64,000 nt of DNA from RFSX01 sp964591455 (GTDB lineage Bacteria; Bacteroidota; Bacteroidia; Chitinophagales; Saprospiraceae), in contig CAZQDZ010000003.1 in assembly GCA_964591455.1 (NCBI GenBank), positions 62,001-126,000 on the forward strand, in the 5' to 3' direction. Made by a program: the position numbers and the translations under genes. Position 1 is the stretch's first letter. Each line of letters opens with the position of its first letter. The notes beneath the pieces were generated by a model. That model saw only the letters and a program-made list of their open reading frames with translations. It was not told the origin of the DNA and searched no databases. This document shows positions 35,828 through 44,695 of this stretch, in pieces.

Positions 35828-37663
35828 ATGACTAAGATACCAATTAACATGAAGACTGGCAACATCGAAAAACAAGATGTTATTGTCGGTATTGATCTGG
35901 GGACTACTAATAGCTTAGTTGCATATATAGTTAAGGGTGAGCCTGTAATCGCAAAGGATATAAAAGGAAAGAATGCCTTAGTACCCTCAGTTATTCATTT
36001 CACAGATGATGGTCAGTTAATAGTAGGTAATGCAGCGAAAGACAGATTGATAGCGCAGCCAGAAAGAACTATATATAGTGTCAAAAGATTGCTAGGTCGC
36101 TCTTATACTGATCTGGCAGACCAATCCAATAAGCTGGCATACACAATCATAGACAATGAGGATGGAGAATTAGTCAAGGTAAGAGTCGGAGATAATTTTT
36201 ACACACCGATAGAGCTATCAGGAGAAATCTTAAAGCTTCTTAAATCTAGAATAGAGTACATACTAGGCTCTGAGGTATCAAAGGCAGTCGTAACTGTCCC
36301 AGCTTATTTTAATGATTCACAGAGGCAAGCAACTAGAGATGCTGGTAAATTGGCCGGGTTGGATATTCTAAGGATAGTCAATGAGCCTACTGCTGCAGCA
36401 TTAGCTTACGGACAAATGAAGGGGAATGAAAATGAGATCATAGCCGTGTATGATTTGGGTGGTGGAACATTCGATGTATCTATACTCAGATTAGATAATG
36501 GGGTCTATGATGTGCTCAGTACAAATGGTGATACCTACTTAGGAGGTGATGATATAGATGCAGTCATTGTTTCACATTGGATGGATGAAATGCAAATAAC
36601 TAATCAGATGTTGGCCTCTGATAAGACATTAGCACAAACCCTAAGAATTAAAGCTGAGGAATGTAAAAAGCATCTGTCTTATGAGCATCTGTATGAAAGT
36701 GCTAACTTTATTATGAGCAGAGATACCTTCTCTGACCTCATAAAGCCTATCATTGATACGACAATCCAAAAGACTTCATTAGCCATCTCTGATGCAGAAT
36801 TATCCAGTGAGGATATAGACCGATTTATTTTAGTAGGTGGTTCTACGAGAATTCCATTGATTAAAGCTGCCTTACAAAATGCCTTTAATAGACCTATCTT
36901 GGATAGCATAGATCCAGACCAAGTAGTCGCAATGGGAGCCGCCGTCCAAGCAGATATTTTGGCAGGAAATTCTAATGCATTACTGATAGATGTCACACCC
37001 TTGTCTCTAGGTATAGAAACGGTAGGAGGACTTATGGATACCATTCTACCACGTAACTCTAAAGTGCCTACTTCTGTAGGTAGAAATTACACCACCTCGG
37101 TAGATGGTCAGGCTAATCTCAAAGTGGCAGTGTATCAAGGCGAGAGAGAATTGGTCGAGCACAATAGAAAGCTAGGAGAATTTATTTTGAAAAAGATTCC
37201 ACCCATGCCCGCAGGTATACCCAAGCTTAGAATAGAATTTAATTTGGATGCAGATGGAATACTGAATGTAAAGGCTTCCGAAGAACGGTCCGGTGCCGCA
37301 ACAGAAGTGCAGATTAAATCACAATATGGAATTTCCGAAAAAGAAATGGGAAGAATGTTGATGGATTCAATTCAGAATGCAGAGTCAGACATGAAAGCCA
37401 AGCAGCTTATAGATGCTAGGACTGAAGGTCAATCTCTGCTACAAGCTGCTTCAAAATTTGTAATTCAAAATAATAAAATACTAACACCAGAAGAACAATC
37501 CACTATCTCTGAGCTCAAGCAAAATTTGGAAGCAATCATTAATTCTAGTGACAAGGATGAAATCTATACTAGCATTGAATTATTAAATACCTATACGAAA
37601 CCCTTAGCAGAAAGGGCAATGGACGTTACTATAAAAAAGGCCTTGAAAGGGAAGAAATTATAA
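35828..37663 (+). CDS. hscA: Fe-S assembly Hsp70 chaperone HscA
   Basis: 611 residues, an Hsp70. The N-terminal ATPase has IGIDLGTTNSLVAY-like phosphate loop (VGIDLGTTNSLVAYI), NEPTAAALAYG and DLGGGTFDVSILR; the substrate-binding domain starts near 390 (LLIDVTPLSLGIETVGG). It is shorter than DnaK, lacks its acidic EEVD-like tail, and has the HscA-like short lid, fitting the specialised chaperone that helps IscU release [2Fe-2S] clusters. No hscB, iscU or iscS is next to it; ferredoxin and IscX genes lie 10 kb away. A second ATG eight codons in is possible. It is divergent from yhhQ. Confidence 0.88.
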   Translation: MTKIPINMKTGNIEKQDVIVGIDLGTTNSLVAYIVKGEPVIAKDIKGKNALVPSVIHFTDDGQLIVGNAAKDRLIAQPERTIYSVKRLLGRSYTDLADQSNKLAYTIIDNEDGELVKVRVGDNFYTPIELSGEILKLLKSRIEYILGSEVSKAVVTVPAYFNDSQRQATRDAGKLAGLDILRIVNEPTAAALAYGQMKGNENEIIAVYDLGGGTFDVSILRLDNGVYDVLSTNGDTYLGGDDIDAVIVSHWMDEMQITNQMLASDKTLAQTLRIKAEECKKHLSYEHLYESANFIMSRDTFSDLIKPIIDTTIQKTSLAISDAELSSEDIDRFILVGGSTRIPLIKAALQNAFNRPILDSIDPDQVVAMGAAVQADILAGNSNALLIDVTPLSLGIETVGGLMDTILPRNSKVPTSVGRNYTTSVDGQANLKVAVYQGERELVEHNRKLGEFILKKIPPMPAGIPKLRIEFNLDADGILNVKASEERSGAATEVQIKSQYGISEKEMGRMLMDSIQNAESDMKAKQLIDARTEGQSLLQAASKFVIQNNKILTPEEQSTISELKQNLEAIINSSDKDEIYTSIELLNTYTKPLAERAMDVTIKKALKGKKL

Positions 37664-37666
37664 TAT

Positions 37667-37933
37667 TTAAAGGTCTAAAAATCCTGCCTCTACTGGTAGA
37701 TCTCTATTGATTAATTTTATAACCAATGAAGAACCAATAGCGCCGGAAGAATGATCCATGGATTCTGCAATCGCCTTCATTACCTTATGTATGTCTCCTT
37801 TTACAAATGTGCTCATAGCATGCGTATTGACATTGAGGTCATCATGTGATTTAAGATGCTGTATAAATGCAATGATTAATTGTTCATAGTCTGTGGTCAG
37901 TGGATACAGACTGAGTTCTGCTGTTACTTTCAT
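37667..37933 (-). CDS. Thiamine-binding/MTH1187-family protein
   Basis: 88 residues of the small ferredoxin-like fold family MTH1187/YkoF (PF01910 type). The opening MKVTAELSLYPLT, a central STFVKGDIHKVMKAIAESMD and an ending in LINRDLP fit the family, some members of which bind thiamine. No thi gene is nearby. It is convergent with hscA (3 bases apart) and divergent from coaE (39 bases). Confidence 0.75.
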   Translation of the reverse strand: MKVTAELSLYPLTTDYEQLIIAFIQHLKSHDDLNVNTHAMSTFVKGDIHKVMKAIAESMDHSSGAIGSSLVIKLINRDLPVEAGFLDL

Positions 37934-37972
37934 GTGTCTATTTGATATATCTTTAGAGTAAATTTACGTGTA

Positions 37973-38566
37973 TTGTTAAAAGTGGGTCTGACAGGAGGCA
38001 TTGGTTCTGGCAAATCGTTTGTTGCAAAACGATTCGAATTATTGGGTATACCTGTTTATTATGCTGACAAAGAAGCTAAGAGACTCATGTATCAAGACAG
38101 CCAACTGAAGTCTTCTATAAAAGCACTGCTTGGAAATAAAGCCTACCATAATAATGGGCGACCCAACAGACCATACATAGCCAAGAAAATTTTCAATGAT
38201 AAAGCCTTATTGGGTGGTATCAATAATTTGGTCCATCCTGCTGTAAAATTGGATTTTGAGAATTGGGCTGAGCAACAGCATTCAAGATATGTGCTAGAGG
38301 AATCTGCCTTAATTTTTGAGCATAAAATGATTCACTTTGATGCTATCATATTAGTGACGGCCTCTAGAGAAGTCAGAATTAAAAGAGTTATGAAAAGAGA
38401 TGGAGCTACTGAAATTCAAATAGAAAGCAGAATGAAGCAACAACTCCCAGATAGCGCCAAGAGAGCAAGAGCTGATTATGTGTTAGAAAATGAAGGGCTG
38501 GATATGATTAATCTCGATATTAAAATAAAAGAGATTCATAAATCATTATTATTACAATTAGAATAG
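37973..38566 (+). CDS. coaE: Dephospho-CoA kinase
   Basis: 197 residues from a TTG start that gives the normal CoaE beginning. Walker A GLTGGIGSGKSFVAKRF is at 5-21, followed by GIPVYYADKEAKRLM and the PLVEE-like LEESALIFEHK. It phosphorylates dephospho-CoA to CoA, the last step of CoA synthesis. Length is normal. It is followed 23 bases later by rocD on the same strand and may be co-transcribed with it. Confidence 0.93.
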   Translation: MLKVGLTGGIGSGKSFVAKRFELLGIPVYYADKEAKRLMYQDSQLKSSIKALLGNKAYHNNGRPNRPYIAKKIFNDKALLGGINNLVHPAVKLDFENWAEQQHSRYVLEESALIFEHKMIHFDAIILVTASREVRIKRVMKRDGATEIQIESRMKQQLPDSAKRARADYVLENEGLDMINLDIKIKEIHKSLLLQLE

Positions 38567-38589
38567 ATTAAACTAAAACAAATATAGTA

Positions 38590-39867
38590 ATGGAGACAAC
38601 CATCAAACATAGCTCGCAGGATTTAATGCAAATGGAGGATAAATATGGTGCGCATAATTACCATCCTCTACCAGTAGTATTAGCTAAAGGAGAAGGCGTT
38701 TACGTATGGGATCCAGAAGGCAAAAAGTATTATGACTTTTTAAGTGCTTACTCTGCAGTAAACCAAGGACATTGTCATCCTAAAATCGTTAATGCGCTCA
38801 AGCAGCAATCAGAAGTATTGACCTTAACGTCACGTGCTTTTTACAATGATCAGCTTGGTCCGTATGAAAAGTACATCACTGAATACTTTCAATATGACAA
38901 GGTACTTCCAATCAACTCAGGTGTGGAAGCAGTAGAGACTGCGCTGAAATTAGCTAGAAAATGGGCCTATAAAGTAAAAGGTGTTGAGCCTTATAGGGCT
39001 AAAATAATTTTCGCATCAGGTAATTTCCATGGGAGAACCTTAGCTGTCATATCAGCGTCGGTGGACCCGAGTAGTACTGAAGGTTTCGGTCCTTATATGC
39101 CAGGGATAGAAATAATCCCTTATGATGACTTAGATGCTTTAGAAGCGTCCCTAAAGGATCCCAATACCGCTGGCTTTATAGTAGAACCTATTCAAGGGGA
39201 GGCTGGTGTATATGTTCCTGCTGAAGGCTATTTGGCTGGCGCAAAAGCATTATGTGAGAAGTATAACTCACTATTCATTGCCGATGAAGTACAGACAGGC
39301 ATTGCAAGAACAGGGAAGCTTCTAGCAACTTGTGGCAATTGTACCTGCGATGTTTCGTGCCAGCATAAGCCTGAAGTAAAGCCTGATATTCTTGTTTTGG
39401 GTAAAGCGTTGTCAGGTGGCGTATTCCCGGTATCAGCAGTACTCGCTAATGATGATATCATGATGACCATCAAACCAGGAGAGCATGGGTCTACATTTGG
39501 AGGAAATCCATTGGCCTGTGCTGTAGCCATTGCTGCATTGGACGTGATTAAAGAAGAAAAGCTTGCAGAAAATGCATCTAGATTAGGTGAATTATTCAGA
39601 TTGAGGATGCAAAAGTTGGCTGATAAGTCAGATCTCGTAACGCTGGTTAGAGGTAAAGGCCTACTAAATGCTATAGTTATCAATGATGAGGAGACAAGTA
39701 AAACTGCCTGGAATATTTGCGTTGCCCTTAAAGACAATGGACTTTTAGCTAAGCCAACCCATGGAAATATAATCAGATTCGCTCCGCCGCTAGTAATTAC
39801 TGAAGACCAATTATCAGAATGTTGTGACATAATAGAAAAGACGATATTGGATTTTGAGACAGCCTAG
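38590..39867 (+). CDS. rocD: Ornithine aminotransferase
   Basis: 425 residues of the class III aminotransferase family. Typical parts are DLMQMEDKYGAHNYHPLPVV, NSGVEAVETALKLARKW, FHGRTLAVISAS, ADEVQTGIARTGK and the PLP lysine Lys272 in LGKALSGGVFP. It converts ornithine plus 2-oxoglutarate to glutamate 5-semialdehyde and glutamate. Residues 248-257 carry four cysteines (Cys248, 251, 253, 257) in a segment CGNCTCDVSCQH that is unlike the simple loop of many OATs and may bind a metal. The ornithine supply could come from CtlX at 34-35 kb. Confidence 0.92.
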   Translation: METTIKHSSQDLMQMEDKYGAHNYHPLPVVLAKGEGVYVWDPEGKKYYDFLSAYSAVNQGHCHPKIVNALKQQSEVLTLTSRAFYNDQLGPYEKYITEYFQYDKVLPINSGVEAVETALKLARKWAYKVKGVEPYRAKIIFASGNFHGRTLAVISASVDPSSTEGFGPYMPGIEIIPYDDLDALEASLKDPNTAGFIVEPIQGEAGVYVPAEGYLAGAKALCEKYNSLFIADEVQTGIARTGKLLATCGNCTCDVSCQHKPEVKPDILVLGKALSGGVFPVSAVLANDDIMMTIKPGEHGSTFGGNPLACAVAIAALDVIKEEKLAENASRLGELFRLRMQKLADKSDLVTLVRGKGLLNAIVINDEETSKTAWNICVALKDNGLLAKPTHGNIIRFAPPLVITEDQLSECCDIIEKTILDFETA

Positions 39868-40008
39868 GATGGAAAACTCATAAAATCATCTCTTTTTATT
39901 ATATGTAATTGATTGCCAATAGTCATACATATATGTAATTTTATTAATATAATTGCGTTTCAATAGAGAAAACCTCTTATTGGGACCCATTTTATATCAA
40001 TTTAATAC

Positions 40009-43000
40009 ATGTATATGTACGCAAAAACCGTTGCAAGTACGCTTCTAGTAGGCTTGACATACTTTGTATCAGCACAACAAGGTGTTCATTTAATTTCTAC
40101 AGATAATTATTATCCTAGCGTCTCAGACAATCTGGAGCAAAACCTGCCCGGTATAGCCCTTTCGGGGATATTTGACATAGAAAAGGTTGATAATACAATC
40201 GTACTAGAAGGAAAAAGTGCTTATAAGCTAGATGAAACTAGAGCCATAGACTTATTGTTGGAATCGGTAGCAAGAGCTGAGAGTAATCAGGAACGAAACC
40301 AGATTTTACTTGAAATCGGAAACAAGTACTTTGACAGAAAAGACTATGAAAATGCAGAAAGGTTCTATAACCAAATCCATCATTCATACTTATCAATTAA
40401 TTTCAACCACAAGGTTAATTTCAATCTAGGTTACATCCATTTATTGAATAAGGATTTCAAAACCTCAGAGACATATTTTGAAAAAGTAGTAACCAGCCAC
40501 AGTAATTATACTCAGGATGGTCAGTATTATCTCGGCATAAACCAATACTACCTGAATAAGCAGGAGGATGCGATAAAAAACTTTGAGAAAGTAGATAATC
40601 ATCCTAGATATGGTAGTCTTATACCTTTCTATCTGTCACAGATATATTTCAAAGATGCAGAGTATGATAAGGTGATTGATTTTGGTGAGCAACGGCTTAC
40701 GTCGAAAGAACTGAAGAATAAAGGACAAATCCACAAAATGCTTGGCTTGTCATATCTGGCAAAAGAAAATGACAGAAAAGCACTAGAACACCTGCAAGCT
40801 TATGCTGATTCTACTCCCAAGTTATCCGAGAATGACTTTTATCAGATAGGTATACTTCAGTATAGAGCAGGTCAACTAGATAACGCAAGTGCCAATCTCA
40901 TAGAACTGGCTCACCAGCAAACTCAGACTGGACAAATGGCTAACTATCTCCTCGGTGCGATTGCACTCAAGTCGGGTGATAAGCAAGATGCCAGGTCTGC
41001 ATTTAAACAGGCCGCTAAGATGAACTACTATGAAGATGTAAAGACAGAATCCAACTTCTTATACTACAAATTATCTGCTGACTTAGGTGAAGAACGGGCT
41101 GCTATTAATGGACTTGTAGATATACCAGAGGCAGACCCCTATCACAATGAGGCACAAAAATTACTGGCACAATTACTTGTCAGATCTTCTGATCATAAGA
41201 TTGCTTTATCTACAATTGAAAAATTAACGGCTAAGTCACCAGAAATCCTGAGCACCTATCAGGAACTTAGTTTTGAGTATGGTCTGCAGCTAATAGATAA
41301 TGGCCAGCATAATGAGGCATTGATTTACTTCAAGGCTGCTAATGAAACGCCTGGCAGTACGTCTACAAAAAACCAGTCTGAATTCTGGTCGGGCTATATA
41401 TTGGATATGAATGATTCCGTAAGCGAAAGTAATTCTTATCTAGAGCGCTATCTAAATTCAGGCGATAGAAAATACAGATTCGAGAGCCACTACCTCTTAT
41501 CCTACCAAGCTATTGATAGACAAAAATATAGTCAGGCAAAGTCTAACTTAAAGCTAGCAATAGACACTTACCAGCCAGATGATGATAAGCCCTTGTATAA
41601 TGATGTCCTCACCAGATTGGCTGATATAGAATTAAAGGATAATAATTATAATGAAGCGTTGACTTATTATGATAGAGCTATATCCAATGAAGCTTCAGAT
41701 GCTGATTATATCGCACTTCAGAAAGCACTGATTCATGGTCTTAGAAACAAGCCATATGAGAAACTGAATACTTTGGAAAAGCTTATTACGGAGGATACAG
41801 AATCACCTTATAGAGATGATGCTATGTTCGAAGTAGGCGAAACATTGATAGAGCTAGGGAATAATAATGAGGCCTATAGAATCTATGATTCATTGACTGA
41901 ATTATATCCTGATTCAGAATTGTCCCCTAAGGCTCATATGCGCATGGGGCTCATTAGTTACAATCAAGGTGATATGGAAAAAGCGCTGATGTCATATGAA
42001 AATGGCTTAAAAACGTCGCAGAATAATGAAGACCAACGTGCGGCATTGATTGTGATGGAAGAGATATATCTGGAGAATCTTAATGATTCAGATGCTTATT
42101 TTAAATTTTTAGAATCAGAGATAGGATATGAGTATGAGGACATAGAAAAGGATTCTATAACTTATGAGGTAGCTTATGCAGCCTATAAGAATGCAGAATA
42201 TGAAAAATCTATCTCCTTATTTCAAGACTACCGTGGTAAGTATGTAGATGGTTTTTACAAAGATGATGCATCATATTACTTGGCAGAGTCGCATGCCTTG
42301 CTTAAGTTATATGATAAAGCATTGGTCCATTATGAAGAAGTCATTCAAGATTTTGGTTCTGAACATTACAAATCCTCTCTTAAGAAGTCAGCACTCATTA
42401 GTTACAATCATTCTCACGATTTCGAGAGAGCCTATAGATATTATAACGAACTAATTGATTTAGAGAATAGTCGTTCTTTAGAACTACAGGAAGCAGCCTT
42501 ATACAGTGCATTTATTACCTCTAACGTTATAGGTGTAGAAAAGTATGGTCCTTCTGTAGCAGCGCATGGTGAAGCCTCTAATCACAGTAAGGGTGTTGCT
42601 TTATATTATTTAGGGAAGACATATCAAAGTCAGAATAAGCTAGATGATGCACTGGCTTCATTTGGTCAAGTGAATAAGTATCTCAATAATAATGAGGCTG
42701 CTGAAGCCAGCTATCATATTTCAAAAATACTCTTCGACAAACATGAATATGAGAAGTCCGAATTACAGGCATTCGAAACCACAAAGAATGCAACTAATTA
42801 TCCTTTTTGGGTAGCGAAGAGTCTTTTGCTGATTGGTGATATATATATAGTCAAGAAAGATTTTCTGAATGCGTCTGCAGCTTACGAATCAGTGATTGAA
42901 AATTTCAAAGATGATATGCAAGTCAATGAAGATGCAATAGCACGCTTGCAAGCATTGGAAAAAATAATTGAAGAAGAATCTAGGATTAAGCCTGAAGGTA

Positions 43001-43041
43001 ACTTAGAATTTATTGAAGTAGACTCTTTAGAAAATGAATAG
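40009..43041 (+). CDS. Large TPR protein, exported
   Basis: 1010 residues. A signal peptide of about 22 residues (ends YFVSAQQ) precedes a nearly continuous array of tetratricopeptide repeats, for example YENAERFYNQIHHSYLSINF, NNYNEALTYYDRAISNEASD, LYDKALVHYEEVIQDFGSEH and KLDDALASFGQVNKYLNNNE. Some 20 or more units are suggested. The protein should be periplasmic or surface-exposed and act as a scaffold. It overlaps the following beta-barrel gene by 8 bases, and the pair is a common arrangement in Bacteroidota, implying a functional complex. No enzyme motif is present. Confidence 0.88.
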   Translation: MYMYAKTVASTLLVGLTYFVSAQQGVHLISTDNYYPSVSDNLEQNLPGIALSGIFDIEKVDNTIVLEGKSAYKLDETRAIDLLLESVARAESNQERNQILLEIGNKYFDRKDYENAERFYNQIHHSYLSINFNHKVNFNLGYIHLLNKDFKTSETYFEKVVTSHSNYTQDGQYYLGINQYYLNKQEDAIKNFEKVDNHPRYGSLIPFYLSQIYFKDAEYDKVIDFGEQRLTSKELKNKGQIHKMLGLSYLAKENDRKALEHLQAYADSTPKLSENDFYQIGILQYRAGQLDNASANLIELAHQQTQTGQMANYLLGAIALKSGDKQDARSAFKQAAKMNYYEDVKTESNFLYYKLSADLGEERAAINGLVDIPEADPYHNEAQKLLAQLLVRSSDHKIALSTIEKLTAKSPEILSTYQELSFEYGLQLIDNGQHNEALIYFKAANETPGSTSTKNQSEFWSGYILDMNDSVSESNSYLERYLNSGDRKYRFESHYLLSYQAIDRQKYSQAKSNLKLAIDTYQPDDDKPLYNDVLTRLADIELKDNNYNEALTYYDRAISNEASDADYIALQKALIHGLRNKPYEKLNTLEKLITEDTESPYRDDAMFEVGETLIELGNNNEAYRIYDSLTELYPDSELSPKAHMRMGLISYNQGDMEKALMSYENGLKTSQNNEDQRAALIVMEEIYLENLNDSDAYFKFLESEIGYEYEDIEKDSITYEVAYAAYKNAEYEKSISLFQDYRGKYVDGFYKDDASYYLAESHALLKLYDKALVHYEEVIQDFGSEHYKSSLKKSALISYNHSHDFERAYRYYNELIDLENSRSLELQEAALYSAFITSNVIGVEKYGPSVAAHGEASNHSKGVALYYLGKTYQSQNKLDDALASFGQVNKYLNNNEAAEASYHISKILFDKHEYEKSELQAFETTKNATNYPFWVAKSLLLIGDIYIVKKDFLNASAAYESVIENFKDDMQVNEDAIARLQALEKIIEEESRIKPEGNLEFIEVDSLENE

Positions 43042-44671
43042 AAAGATAACATATACATATTTGCTACTTATTATTTGTAGCCTCTGGACACTTAATCTAT
43101 TGGGTCAGTCTGCCCGTGTAGATATACCTAGTGAAAACGTCGAAGTTGTCAAACGTTTTGAAGCATCGATACTTGAAGCAAGAAAGAAGAAATTGACATT
43201 CAAACATGACAAGCGGCAGAATACTGCAATCAACTACAATTACGATGTAAGTACAGACAAGGTAATTGACTTTGAAAGACCTGATCCTGAAATACGTCCC
43301 CTTGGCTATAAAGGTGAAGAAGTCTCACAAGAAGATTTACATAATGGATATATATATGGTGCCTACGGAACTCATCAGACTATAAATGCTGGGGCTGCTT
43401 ATCATTATTTCATCGAGGATTGGCTTGATGCTGGATTTAAGGTAGATTACCTTTCCACAAGTGATAGCCTAGAGTTATCTCAGAGAAGTTTTTCGGACTT
43501 AAATGCACAGGCATATGCTGGATACCATCTGGGTAAACAGACTAAAATCAGGTTAAACGGTTTTGCGGAAAGAACCAATCGACAAGATGCAAACACTTTC
43601 CTGAGTAGCGGACAGTTCTTAGATATACCTTACAATTCATATGGCACTCAGTTTGATGTCCAGTATAATGTTTTTGAAGACAGTCAATTTGCTACAAGAT
43701 TTGGTGTTGGATACACTTGGAAAGAATTAGGCCAAGATGTCTCTGACAGAATTTTGCATGGAGATCTCAATTTAATAAAAACTGTTTCAGATAAGATTTC
43801 GATAGAGCTTCCTATTACATACAACAGGGTTGAAGGTCAGAATTCACTTGAAGGAAGCACTGAGAAATTGGCATCTGAAATTGTTGTAGAACCTAATGTT
43901 CGTGTCAAACAAATGAATTTCCAAGCTGAGGCTGGTGTCCAATTCATACGTAATGATTCTACGAATCTCTTTTTTCCTATTGTAGATATAAATTTGGTGT
44001 CAGTTTTCTCAGGGATTGACATAAGATTCTTTACTGCTTTAGTGTACTCGCGAAATTCAGCCAGTAATCTGTTTGAATTAAATCCATATTATAACTTCAA
44101 TGAATTTCAATCATTGGATTATTCATTATCTAATATCAGGTCTTATAATCTGGAGCCGAGTTATAGGTTAAATGACTTTGACTTTAAATTAGGGTTAGCT
44201 TATTCACAATATCGCCAGGAAGCTAATTTTAGAACGCCAGAAGAAAACCCTACAGTTGAGTTTATTTCACGTGATGAGTTTTCATTCTTACCTTCTATAT
44301 CTTATGACCCCAATGAGGATATCCATCTTGAGGTTAAGGGTAGATACAATCTGTTTCTTACTGATGACTTGGATCTTTATTACAAGCCATCAGTTGAGCT
44401 AAGTGTGACTGGGAAGCAATTCTTGTTAAGGCATAGATTAGAATTGACTCAGTACATAAATTTTATGGGAGTTCGCCAATTCAAACAGGAGCAAGATATA
44501 AACGAGTTAGAACCATTTTGGGATTTAGGCTTGAAATTAAGATATAAACTTTCAGACCATTTTGACATCTTCTTACAAGGGTCTAATTTACTGGGGCAAG
44601 ACTATGCGTTGTGGCAAGGCCAACCAGTATTGCAGCAGCAATTGTGGGGAGGTTTGAAGTTTAGATTCTAG
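43034..44671 (+). CDS. Outer-membrane beta-barrel protein paired with the TPR protein
   Basis: 545 residues. Signal peptide 1-24 (NLLGQ). A short basic segment (EASILEARKKKLTF, about 45-58) is followed by about 450 residues of alternating strands with aromatic belts and a terminal Phe (GGLKFRF), the pattern of a TonB-receptor-like barrel. There is no plug domain of normal size and no carboxypeptidase-like N-terminal extension. It overlaps the TPR gene by 8 bases and is probably translated with it. A weak hairpin with a T-run follows at 44673-44695. Substrate unknown. Confidence 0.82.
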   Translation: MNRKITYTYLLLIICSLWTLNLLGQSARVDIPSENVEVVKRFEASILEARKKKLTFKHDKRQNTAINYNYDVSTDKVIDFERPDPEIRPLGYKGEEVSQEDLHNGYIYGAYGTHQTINAGAAYHYFIEDWLDAGFKVDYLSTSDSLELSQRSFSDLNAQAYAGYHLGKQTKIRLNGFAERTNRQDANTFLSSGQFLDIPYNSYGTQFDVQYNVFEDSQFATRFGVGYTWKELGQDVSDRILHGDLNLIKTVSDKISIELPITYNRVEGQNSLEGSTEKLASEIVVEPNVRVKQMNFQAEAGVQFIRNDSTNLFFPIVDINLVSVFSGIDIRFFTALVYSRNSASNLFELNPYYNFNEFQSLDYSLSNIRSYNLEPSYRLNDFDFKLGLAYSQYRQEANFRTPEENPTVEFISRDEFSFLPSISYDPNEDIHLEVKGRYNLFLTDDLDLYYKPSVELSVTGKQFLLRHRLELTQYINFMGVRQFKQEQDINELEPFWDLGLKLRYKLSDHFDIFLQGSNLLGQDYALWQGQPVLQQQLWGGLKFRF

Positions 44672-44672
44672 G

Positions 44673-44695
44673 TAAAACAGGTTTTATTATTTTTT
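44673..44695 (+). terminator. Weak hairpin terminator after the TPR/barrel pair
   Basis: TAAAA and TTTTA flank a CAGG loop (44673-44686), followed by TTATTTTTT. Short stem; also overlaps the end of the convergent AAA+ gene. Confidence 0.35.

Noticed and set aside
39900..39945. Two copies of ATATGTAATT between rocD and the TPR gene
   Set aside because: Short AT-rich repeat expected by chance in this base composition.
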